Origin: CAZADA01 sp964636945
GTDB lineage: Bacteria > Pseudomonadota > Alphaproteobacteria > Caulobacterales > Maricaulaceae
Assembly (NCBI GenBank): GCA_964636945.1
Contig: CAZWVH010000003.1
Location: 1 to 64,000 of the forward strand
DNA length: 64,000 bases
Reading direction: 5' to 3'
Under the pieces are notes generated by a model that made no database searches, was not told the DNA's origin, and was given only the letters and a program-made list of their open reading frames with translations. Positions within the stretch are counted from its first letter, which is position 1. Every line of letters starts with the position of its first letter. Both the position numbers and the translations under genes were made by a program. This document shows positions 1-6,474 of the stretch, in pieces.

Positions 1-1
1 A

Positions 2-370
2 GGCCTGGTCAACGCCGTGCATGATGTGTCCGATGGCGGCATCGCGGTCGCCGCGGCGGAAATGGTTTTGGCGAGTGGGGTTGGGTATCAGATCGACTAT
101 GGCGACGTCGCGGGAGATCTCGGCAATCTCTTTGGAGAAGATCAAGCGCGCTACATTGTGGCGATCGATGCCGAAAACGACGATGAAGAGACCATCGCGG
201 ATATAGCGAATAGAGCTAACGTTTTCGTCGTTTCACCTGACGCCGACTTTGAGGGTGCGTCGATCGTTCTGGACCGCCATAAGCAGGGCCGAGGCCCCTT
301 TGCGATCCCCCTCTCCACCTTACGCGAAGCGCATGAGGGCTGGCTGCCGGGGCTGATGTCCCGCGCGTAG
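2..370 (+). CDS. purL: PurL C-terminal fragment (phosphoribosylformylglycinamidine synthase II)
   Basis: This is the last 122 residues of a gene that begins before the window; the reading frame enters at base 2. The product makes formylglycinamidine ribonucleotide from FGAR, ATP and PurQ-supplied ammonia in purine synthesis. The AVHDVSDGG motif near the left edge belongs to the second ATP-binding/AIRS-type half, and the terminal LREAHEGWLPGLM is the usual C-terminal signature of alphaproteobacterial small PurL. purL lies upstream of bolA and grxD in many alphaproteobacteria, which fits the genes at 2.5-4 kb here, although three other genes are interposed. The stop is TAG at 368-370. Only the N-terminal part is unseen. 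Confidence 0.95.
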   Translation, partial: GLVNAVHDVSDGGIAVAAAEMVLASGVGYQIDYGDVAGDLGNLFGEDQARYIVAIDAENDDEETIADIANRANVFVVSPDADFEGASIVLDRHKQGRGPFAIPLSTLREAHEGWLPGLMSRA

Positions 371-416
371 GGCTGCTCACGGGCGAACCTGTTCGGCCGG
401 ACCCGCCGTGTTGGCC

Positions 417-458
417 ACGATATTCTGGCGACGATATTCTGGAGACGATATTCGCCGG
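417..458. repeat. Three tandem 14-bp repeats after purL
   Basis: Copies at 417-430, 431-444 and 445-458 each begin ACGATATTC; the first two share 12 of 14 bases beyond doubt (ACGATATTCTGG plus two variable bases) and the third diverges after base 9. They sit 46 bases after the purL stop in the 180-bp gap before the SGNH hydrolase gene. No hairpin with a T-run follows, so this is not a standard terminator. Function is unknown. Confidence 0.7.
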
Positions 459-550
459 GTCCACGTCGCCGTTTAACCACCGCCCAAATTCGGAAAACTG
501 TTCGACACGTCATCGCCCGCAACGTCCCGTCCACCAAAAGGAGCCATTTT

Positions 551-1159
551 ATGCCCACCATTGTCCTGTTTGGCGACAGCATCATTGACAACGCCGCCTA
601 TGTGGATGTCGGCGATCCCGATGTCACCGCCCAAATCAAGGCGGCGCTGCCCGGTTGGACCGTGGTGCGCCGCGCCGTGGATGGCGACGTCACCAGCGAT
701 GTCGTCAATCAGGCCGCCGCTCACACAGGACCCGCCGACGCGGTATTCCTCAGCGTGGGCGGGAATGACGCATTGGGCGCTGAGCATTTGCTCCATGACG
801 CCGCGCCGCGTCCTTTCATCGAACATCTAAATCTCTTGCACGACATCGGTGAAGACTTTCGCGTCAAGTATCGGGCGGCTTTGAGTGCAGTACTTAAATT
901 CACACGACATGTCATAGTCGCGACAATTTACAACCCCAGCATGGAAAGGGATGAACAATACCTGCAGAAGCCCATGCAGGCAGCGCTGCATATCTTTAAT
1001 GACATCATTCAACGCGAGGCGTTGGCACTCAATTGCACGATTATGGAATTGCGCACCCTATTCGACCGGACTGAAGACTACGCCAATCCTATAGAACCCA
1101 GCGCCAAAGGCGGCGCGAAGATCGCCGCCCGCGTGGCGGCCTTCGCGAACGCGCGTTAG
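551..1159 (+). CDS. SGNH/GDSL-type hydrolase
   Basis: A 202-residue cytoplasmic-looking protein of the SGNH hydrolase fold, probably an esterase or lipase of unknown substrate. Block I is GDSIIDN (residues 8-14) with the nucleophilic Ser, and the VGGND motif near residue 75 supplies the oxyanion Gly/Asn pair. The C-terminal block, where a DxxH dyad is usual, reads DYANPIEPS, so the catalytic His is replaced by Asn. The DYANPIEPS wording recurs in a subfamily of these proteins as I remember them, so the gene need not be inactive. No signal peptide is visible. AAAAGGAG lies 7 bases before the ATG. The neighbour downstream is convergent with only 3 bases between stops. Substrate cannot be told from sequence. 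Confidence 0.8.
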   Translation: MPTIVLFGDSIIDNAAYVDVGDPDVTAQIKAALPGWTVVRRAVDGDVTSDVVNQAAAHTGPADAVFLSVGGNDALGAEHLLHDAAPRPFIEHLNLLHDIGEDFRVKYRAALSAVLKFTRHVIVATIYNPSMERDEQYLQKPMQAALHIFNDIIQREALALNCTIMELRTLFDRTEDYANPIEPSAKGGAKIAARVAAFANAR

Positions 1160-1162
1160 GCG

Positions 1163-1765
1163 TCAACCGCGTTGCTCAATGAATTGCGCCAATGTGACGG
1201 CGGGACAATCTCCGGGCCGATCCCGATCGCCGAGGTCTGAGAAAAATCGCTTGCGTGGTACGGCGGCCGGATCATCGTCCAAACAATCAATCCACGCATA
1301 ATCTGCTTTGTGGATATTGCCTTGCACATCCTTGTTAAAGTCGCGGTTCACACCGGGGCTATAGTTGATGTGCAAAAGACCGTTGGTTGTTTCGGGATTG
1401 TAGGTGGCGGGATCGACCAATGTCCCGGTGTCCATGTCGACAATAGAAAACGCTTCAGGGTCGACAACGAGCTTTTTGTGGAACGTCAGAGCTTGAGCGC
1501 AATGACCGTCATAGGCGGGCGCATAGCGCTCAGGATCAGCGGCGAAACGATCGCGGTTTTCCGCTGAAGCAAACCAGAATGGCGCCCCGTTGTATTCAGC
1601 GACAAATTCCGATGAGCCCTCGGTGGGCTCGAACGTCGTGTGATACGCCACGACGTCATAGCCAAAATTGGCGACACCGTTTTCGTCCACAAACTGGGGT
1701 CCGGCTTGCGCCGTCGCGGCCATGGCCATTGAGCAAGCCGTCGTCAATCCAAATGTCCGAAGCAT
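1163..1765 (-). CDS. Secreted YHS domain-containing protein
   Basis: A 200-residue protein with a Sec signal peptide (MLRTFGLTTACSMAMAATAQA) followed by a YHS domain. The pattern GYDVVAY ... FVAEYNGAPFWFASAENRDRF ... YAPAYDGHCA is the domain core, in which aromatic and Cys/His residues are conserved. YHS domains are found in metal-handling and copper-related proteins, so a metal-linked periplasmic role is an inference. The frame is open further upstream, but the ATG at 1765 is chosen because GGGAGGA lies 5 bases before it and the signal peptide starts there. It follows, on the same strand and 95 bases downstream, the molybdopterin-oxidoreductase-like lipoprotein, and the two may be co-transcribed. 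Confidence 0.78.
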   Translation of the reverse strand: MLRTFGLTTACSMAMAATAQAGPQFVDENGVANFGYDVVAYHTTFEPTEGSSEFVAEYNGAPFWFASAENRDRFAADPERYAPAYDGHCAQALTFHKKLVVDPEAFSIVDMDTGTLVDPATYNPETTNGLLHINYSPGVNRDFNKDVQGNIHKADYAWIDCLDDDPAAVPRKRFFSDLGDRDRPGDCPAVTLAQFIEQRG

Positions 1766-1860
1766 AAGTCCTCCCTTCAGCGCCGAGGACCACAGTGTCG
1801 GGTAACCGGTGATGACGTTCAAATCACGAGGTCGAGACGCGAGGGTCAATCGTGGCGCAA

Positions 1861-2421
1861 TCAATCGCCATCGGCGATAATCCGGGCCCCGGTTACAGCC
1901 CACGGGCTCATGGTTTCTTCGGCCCGTTCACGATCATCAGCCGCCATGCGGTCATAGTCATACACAATCCACAATGGACCAAATGCGGCGTCGCCAAACC
2001 GCTCGCCATCCAGTCGCGTGGCCATCATCGCCCGATGCGCCTTGAGATCGCTCAGAGCGACTTGGACCTGATAGCCATCGCGCGCAGTGAAAATGATGTC
2101 ATTCGCCTGAGGTCGAGACTTTGCCAATACCGTGTGTACCAGCGGACCCTGGAACGTCACTCGCGACGGGGTCCAGCGGGTGGTCGTCGTAATTGAGTGC
2201 TGGGGCAAGGACTCGAGTTGATCAAAGTCCAACGCCAACGCCTCGCCCATATTACTGGCGCCAATTGCGCCTGAAATCGTCAGCACCGCATCGCCGCTGG
2301 GCGCTTCGGGCGGGGCGGCTTGGGTGCAGCCCATCACCAGCAGCAATAACCACACGGCGGACAATCGCTTTGCGCGGTCCCTAATCGCGTCAAATCCATG
2401 CAACTTATACTTGCAGTGCAT
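1861..2421 (-). CDS. Lipoprotein with oxidoreductase molybdopterin-binding-like domain
   Basis: A protein of 186 residues from the ATG at 2421. The N-terminus has a hydrophobic stretch ending in the lipobox LVMGC, so the mature protein should be lipid-anchored in the periplasm. The body (DAVLTISGAIG..., then TTTTRWTPSRVTFQGPLV..., DGYQVQVALSDL, GPLWIVYDYDR) resembles the short molybdopterin-dependent oxidoreductase-like family that keeps the fold but lacks the cofactor-binding Cys of sulfite oxidase proteins; the resemblance is by pattern, not by alignment. AGGA lies 9 bases before the start. The frame stays open 58 codons further upstream but that part runs into the bolA promoter region. It is divergent from bolA and upstream of the YHS gene. 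Confidence 0.6.
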   Translation of the reverse strand: MHCKYKLHGFDAIRDRAKRLSAVWLLLLVMGCTQAAPPEAPSGDAVLTISGAIGASNMGEALALDFDQLESLPQHSITTTTRWTPSRVTFQGPLVHTVLAKSRPQANDIIFTARDGYQVQVALSDLKAHRAMMATRLDGERFGDAAFGPLWIVYDYDRMAADDRERAEETMSPWAVTGARIIADGD

Positions 2422-2549
2422 CAGCGTGTATCCTAACAAGATGGTCAGGGATAGCGTTGGGAATTGTTCAATACGAAGTCGGCGAATGTGTAGTAGCATA
2501 GACCGAGTGGAGAGCGCATCCAAAGCGCAGTCAAAACAGGGAGGCGACC

Positions 2550-2792
2550 ATGCCAATGCCCGCTGGGACTTTGCAGCAACTGTTGCAGGATGCATTTCCG
2601 AACGGGGATATCACGCTCACTGACCTCGCTGGCGATGATAACCATTGGCAGGCGGAAATTGTGGACGAAGCCTTTCGCGGCAAAACGCGCGTTGCGCAAC
2701 ATCAGATGGTCTATTCTGCACTCAAGGGCGCTATGGACGGTGCGGATGGAGATCTGCACGCGCTGGTTCTCAAAACGCGGGCGCCGCTGTGA
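2550..2792 (+). CDS. bolA: BolA family protein
   Basis: An 80-residue protein with the BolA class II-type fold. Residues LQQLLQDAFPNGDITLTDLAGDDNHW and the C-terminal part with VAQHQMVYSALKGAMDG...LHALVLKTRAP match the family; His in the HQMVY segment is the usual iron-sulfur ligand. BolA proteins pair with CGFS monothiol glutaredoxins to hold a [2Fe-2S] cluster and take part in iron sensing or cluster delivery. The partner gene is at 3727 on the same strand, separated by an aldo/keto reductase. GGGAGGCGACC precedes the ATG. Its promoter must lie in 2422-2549, shared with the divergent lipoprotein gene. Confidence 0.9.
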   Translation: MPMPAGTLQQLLQDAFPNGDITLTDLAGDDNHWQAEIVDEAFRGKTRVAQHQMVYSALKGAMDGADGDLHALVLKTRAPL

Positions 2793-2847
2793 TCAGAAGA
2801 TGGTCGGACACCATGGCATACCGCACTTTGGTTAGGGAAACCGTTTC

Positions 2848-3690
2848 ATGACAACCGGGTATCGGATTCCCCATCTCACCAAAGGCTTGGGCTTTGGAGT
2901 CTCCGGCCCGCACGCCACGAGACTCACAACGCCTGCACAGACTAAGACGCTCATCCAGCAGGCGTTCGCCAGCGGTGTGCGTGTGTTTGACACCGCGCCC
3001 TTCTATGGCGGCGGTGAGGCGGAGCGGCGGCTCGGGGCCGCGTTGGCTGACTTGCCGCGCGAAAAAGTGTTTGTGGCAACCAAAGCCGGCACATCCTGGC
3101 TTGCTGGACGGGCGTTCAAGGACTTTTCACCCGCCACTGTGTTGCAGAGCCTCGATCGAAGCTTGACCCGAATGGGGCTCGACTATGTGGACGCCCTGTT
3201 TTTGCACGGGCCAGACCCCAGCGCGCTGACCGACGAACTCTTGTCCGCTCTTATCGCCGCAAGGGAGACCGGCCGTGTCCATCATCTCGGCGTGTGTGGC
3301 CGCGGACCCGAACTGGATGCAGCCTTTGCCACCGGGATGTTCGACTTGGTGATGGCGCCTTCGCGGCTTGACCAAAGCTTGGAGCATGAAGGCCGGATCA
3401 GCCAATGGCGCTGGGCGGGCAAACCCGTCATTGGTTTTGAAACATTGGCGCCAGCGAACACCGGCCGGCGCGCGCCGCGCACTCCGGCTGACTTTTGGGC
3501 GCTGGCCCGCGCGGCAAAGACCGGAGCTTTGAGCCAGCCCCGGTCTGCAACCCTTTCAGACTGCCTGTCTTGGGCGGCGGGACCTGACGGTCCGGATGTG
3601 ACCATTGTCATGACCACACGCGCCAAACATCTCACCGAGAATGCACGTGAGTTTCGTCATGCGCTTGACGGGAGCGCGGCGCCTGCTTAG
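2848..3690 (+). CDS. Aldo/keto reductase family protein
   Basis: A 280-residue TIM-barrel NAD(P)H oxidoreductase. Seen are the Asp/Tyr pair in FDTAPFYGGGEAERRLG, the Lys in VFVATKAG and the His in DALFLHGPD, which make the family catalytic tetrad. The C-terminal part lacks a clear GxxxxxQ/RSTNxxR-type cofactor motif and is short compared with about 310-330 residues for most members. It is inserted between bolA and grxD, which are often adjacent; nothing in the sequence ties it to iron-sulfur metabolism. AGGGAAA lies about 9 bases before the ATG. Substrate unknown. Confidence 0.82.
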   Translation: MTTGYRIPHLTKGLGFGVSGPHATRLTTPAQTKTLIQQAFASGVRVFDTAPFYGGGEAERRLGAALADLPREKVFVATKAGTSWLAGRAFKDFSPATVLQSLDRSLTRMGLDYVDALFLHGPDPSALTDELLSALIAARETGRVHHLGVCGRGPELDAAFATGMFDLVMAPSRLDQSLEHEGRISQWRWAGKPVIGFETLAPANTGRRAPRTPADFWALARAAKTGALSQPRSATLSDCLSWAAGPDGPDVTIVMTTRAKHLTENAREFRHALDGSAAPA

Positions 3691-3726
3691 CTGCCAAGTA
3701 ACGCGTGCGGCCGCCAGGAGACAGTG

Positions 3727-4062
3727 ATGACCGAACACACCATTCACTCAGAAATCCAATCCATGATCGACGCCAAGCCCGTGGTCTTGTTCATGAAAGG
3801 CGTGCCCGAGCTCCCCCAATGTGGATTTTCCGCCAATGTGGCCGCGATCTTAAACCATTTGGGCGTGGATTATGATGCCCATAATGTGCTCGAGCGCGAT
3901 GAGTTACGCCAAGGCATTAAGGACTTTTCCGACTGGCCGACAATCCCTCAGCTCTACGTCAAGGGTGAGTTTGTGGGCGGCTGCGATATCATTCGCGAAA
4001 TGTTCGAAACCGGTGAGCTAAGACCATTCCTCCAGGAAAAAGGCGTGTTGGAAGCCGCTTAG
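3727..4062 (+). CDS. grxD: Monothiol glutaredoxin, Grx4/GrxD type
   Basis: A 111-residue glutaredoxin with the CGFS active site (PELPQCGFSA) typical of single-domain class II glutaredoxins. The TIPQLYVKGEFVGGCDI segment carries the cis-Pro and glutathione-binding GGCD motifs. These proteins bind a glutathione-coordinated [2Fe-2S] cluster and act as carriers to targets and with BolA. A GTG at 3724 is also in frame, but AGGAG at 3716-3720 spaces better to the ATG at 3727. The length is standard. Together with bolA it probably forms the iron-sulfur relay encoded here. Confidence 0.95.
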   Translation: MTEHTIHSEIQSMIDAKPVVLFMKGVPELPQCGFSANVAAILNHLGVDYDAHNVLERDELRQGIKDFSDWPTIPQLYVKGEFVGGCDIIREMFETGELRPFLQEKGVLEAA

Positions 4063-4234
4063 GCCCATCGCTCGCAGAATCCAATTGGAGCGGCGCGAGA
4101 CGTTGATCCTCCAAAAAACATGCTTCCCCGCGTGGCGGACGATAACCTCATGAAGGTTCCGAAAAGCGCCGCTGCACTTTGTTTGGTGGGAGACGCCACC
4201 GGTTGACCACCCCATATCTCTTGGAGACCCCAGA

Positions 4235-4624
4235 ATGACCGCGACACGCCAAATCCTTGAACCTGGCCCCGATCATCCCATCACTGTCGAGCCATTTAAC
4301 GGTCGTGTGATTGTGCGCGCGGGCGGGGGCGATGTGGTGGCGAACACCACCGATGCGCTCGTGCTCAAAGAGGCGAGCTATCCACCAGTGTATTATATTC
4401 CACGCGGGGATGTCTCGCGCGCACGATTGGAGGTCTCACAGACCGTCACCTGGTGCCCGTATAAGGGCGAGGCTGCGCACATGAACCACATCGATGATGA
4501 TGGAACCCGCACTGAAGACGCGGTTTGGAGCTATGTCAGCCCCCATGCCGCCGTGGCGGCCATTGCTGACTATCTGGCGTTCTACCCAGACAAAGTCGAA
4601 GCGATTGAAGCAACTCCAGCTTAA
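4235..4624 (+). CDS. DUF427 domain-containing protein
   Basis: A 129-residue protein matching DUF427: ITVEPFNGRVIVRAGGGDVVANT...VLKEASYPPVYYIPRGDV...TWCPYKGEAAHMNH, with the conserved YPxVYYxP and CPYKGxA motifs. The family is a small beta-rich fold of unknown function, common in proteobacteria and actinobacteria. TTGGAGACC lies before the ATG. The 172-bp gap before it (4063-4234) holds no convincing gene; two weak 5-bp hairpins are present there. It converges on the DUF393 gene with 20 bases between stops. Confidence 0.85.
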   Translation: MTATRQILEPGPDHPITVEPFNGRVIVRAGGGDVVANTTDALVLKEASYPPVYYIPRGDVSRARLEVSQTVTWCPYKGEAAHMNHIDDDGTRTEDAVWSYVSPHAAVAAIADYLAFYPDKVEAIEATPA

Positions 4625-4644
4625 GGCTGTGATTGCTGCGCCCC

Positions 4645-5010
4645 TTACAAACCTGATCCATTGTCTGCCCAGCGCTGCAAACGAGGACGGATCCGGAGAA
4701 AGAGGCGATAAACCCGTTCAAGACCCCATAAAATCGGGGGAATTCGCGCAAGCCAGCCCAATGGGCTGAGAAGTGGGATCACGCGCCACATGGCTGCAAA
4801 CGCCGCGGCGCCATGCAACACATCGCCGTTGGTGTCACGAACGTGAAACCGCGCGAGCAATTCGGCGCGATCGACAGGACATGAAGCCTGGTCGGCTGTG
4901 ATGGCGTCCACAAACACGATGCGCCGCCGCCAATCCAATTGACGCAGCCCCGCGATTTCCCTTCGACACAAGGGACACGAGCTATCGAACCATACCGTGA
5001 TAGGTTTCAT
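4645..5010 (-). CDS. DUF393 / DCC-family thiol-disulfide oxidoreductase-like protein
   Basis: A 121-residue protein of the DCC family, named for the conserved DxxCxxC start: here VWFDSSCPLCRREIAGL at residues 6-22, a thioredoxin-like CxxC. The later segment with LHGAAAFAAMWRVIPLLSPLGWLARIP is the usual second half. The family is predicted to be redox active, but the partner is unknown. No strong ribosome binding site is visible before the ATG at 5010. It lies 49 bases downstream of bpt on the same strand and could be read through from it. Confidence 0.85.
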   Translation of the reverse strand: MKPITVWFDSSCPLCRREIAGLRQLDWRRRIVFVDAITADQASCPVDRAELLARFHVRDTNGDVLHGAAAFAAMWRVIPLLSPLGWLARIPPILWGLERVYRLFLRIRPRLQRWADNGSGL

Positions 5011-5059
5011 GCTTTACGAGATAAGATGCTGCACCGCCGCGCCTATGCGACACAGTCGC

Positions 5060-5788
5060 TCAATCTTCGCTCACCTGGCGCCAACCGGACCGACCCAGCA
5101 CTTCAAAAGGTCGAAAGCGCGATTTGTAGTCCATCTTTTCGCTGCCCGCGACCCAGTAGCCAAGATAGACAAAGTCTAAGCCCGCATCGCGTGCGCGCGC
5201 AATTTGGTCGAGCACCATAAAGGTGCCCAGGCTACGCGCTGACAAATCGGGATCAAAGAATGAGTAAACCAGCGAAAAGCCATCGGCCAATCGATCGGTG
5301 ATGATGGTCCCGGCCAAGGCGCCATTGGGCGTCAACCGGTACTCAACGATTTGCGTATCAACCGGCGTGTCGCCAGCCATGGCCAGATAGTCCCAAAATT
5401 GCATGCCCGCCATGCCGCCATCCTCATGCCGGGCATGCAGATATCGGTCGAGCAGAGCAAACTGTTCTTGGGTGGCGTAGGGAGCCCGCACACGGCGCAT
5501 TATATCTGCATTGCGCTTCAAAATACGCTTTTGGCTACGAGATGGTGAAAATTTGGCTGTGGGCGTTCGCGCCGACTTGCAGGCGTCGCAAGCGTCGCAC
5601 GCCGGGCGATAGATGATGTCTTGAGAGCGACGAAAACCCACATGGGTCAATGCGTCATGAACAAGCGTATTATCGCGGCGGTTCAGGTGGGCGAACACCT
5701 TGCGCTCACGCTGGCCTGGTAAGTAGGCGCACGCCGTCGGTGCGGTCAAATAAAAGGTCAAATCGTCGGGTTTGACGTGCTTTGTCAA
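5060..5788 (-). CDS. bpt: Bpt, aspartate/glutamate leucyltransferase (N-end rule)
   Basis: About 242 residues of the arginyl/leucyl-tRNA--protein transferase family, which adds Leu to N-terminal Asp or Glu and marks proteins for ClpS/ClpAP. Seen are FYLTAPTACAYLPGQRERKVFAHL with the N-terminal Cys motif, the CDACDACKSARTP cysteine cluster (residues about 60-72), FWDYLAMAGDTPV, and the C-terminal YLGYWVAGSEKMDYKSRFRP. No ATG is available at the N-terminus. The TTG at 5788 gives MTKHVKPDDLTFYLTAP, matching the usual family start; a second TTG at 5839 would add 17 residues. Neither has a strong Shine-Dalgarno. Confidence 0.88.
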   Translation of the reverse strand: MTKHVKPDDLTFYLTAPTACAYLPGQRERKVFAHLNRRDNTLVHDALTHVGFRRSQDIIYRPACDACDACKSARTPTAKFSPSRSQKRILKRNADIMRRVRAPYATQEQFALLDRYLHARHEDGGMAGMQFWDYLAMAGDTPVDTQIVEYRLTPNGALAGTIITDRLADGFSLVYSFFDPDLSARSLGTFMVLDQIARARDAGLDFVYLGYWVAGSEKMDYKSRFRPFEVLGRSGWRQVSED

Positions 5789-5968
5789 TGCGGCGATCCC
5801 AAACCAAGCAGGTGCACGATCACACCGCGAGATATTCAACTGCGTGTCGGTCGAATTGACCAGCCCTGTTCGTGTCGATCCGTTGTGGAAACTGCACCGG
5901 CTTGCGCGTTGTGCGCAGAAATGTTTTGACCCAGGGCTTATGCTAGCCCGTTAGCCAGAGGAGATTGC

Positions 5969-6457
5969 ATGGCCGATTCCGCGGTCACACCTAACGAGTT
6001 GCGCGCTTTGCGGACTGCACTCGGCGCATTTGCCACGGGCGTGACCATTGTGGCGGTGCGATCGGGCGACCAGGGCATCGCCATGACGGTTAATTCATTC
6101 ACCAGCGTGTCGCTCGATCCGCCCTTGGTCCTTTGGTGCGCCGGCAAAGAGAGTGAGCGGTACCGGAGCTTTATCGATGCCAAGGTATTTGGTGTCAGCA
6201 TTTTGGCGGCGGATGGCGCTGATCTTGCCATGCGATTTGCCGACAACCCGGTTTTTTCAATGACTGACCCGTTGTTCGAACATCGCCAGAACGGCGCACC
6301 GCTGCTCACCAATAGCGTTGCCCGGTTCGACTGCGTCACCCATCGGCAATTTGACGGCGGGGACCACACCATCATCGTTGGTCGGATCGTGCAGTTTGAC
6401 AGTCCGGACAATGGTCCGGCATTGACCTTCCACCGTGGGCAGTATGGGTCGATTTAG
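5969..6457 (+). CDS. Flavin reductase family protein
   Basis: A 162-residue protein of the FMN-binding split-barrel flavin reductase family. Residues FATGVTIVAVRSGDQGIAMTVNSFTSVSLDPPLVLWC are the classic N-terminal core with the TVNSFTSVSLDPP flavin motif, and the C-terminus ends with the usual LTFHRGQYGSI. These enzymes supply reduced FMN or FAD to monooxygenases, or reduce substrates directly. No partner monooxygenase is adjacent. GAGGAGATTGC lies before the ATG. It is divergent from bpt across a 180-bp region that must hold both promoters, and it converges on the acylase gene. Confidence 0.88.
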   Translation: MADSAVTPNELRALRTALGAFATGVTIVAVRSGDQGIAMTVNSFTSVSLDPPLVLWCAGKESERYRSFIDAKVFGVSILAADGADLAMRFADNPVFSMTDPLFEHRQNGAPLLTNSVARFDCVTHRQFDGGDHTIIVGRIVQFDSPDNGPALTFHRGQYGSI

Positions 6458-6474
6458 ATAGTGCGGCCTCACGC

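Noticed and set aside
4018..4215. 65-residue minus-strand frame between grxD and the DUF427 gene
   Set aside because: Random-like composition and it overlaps the 3' end of grxD.
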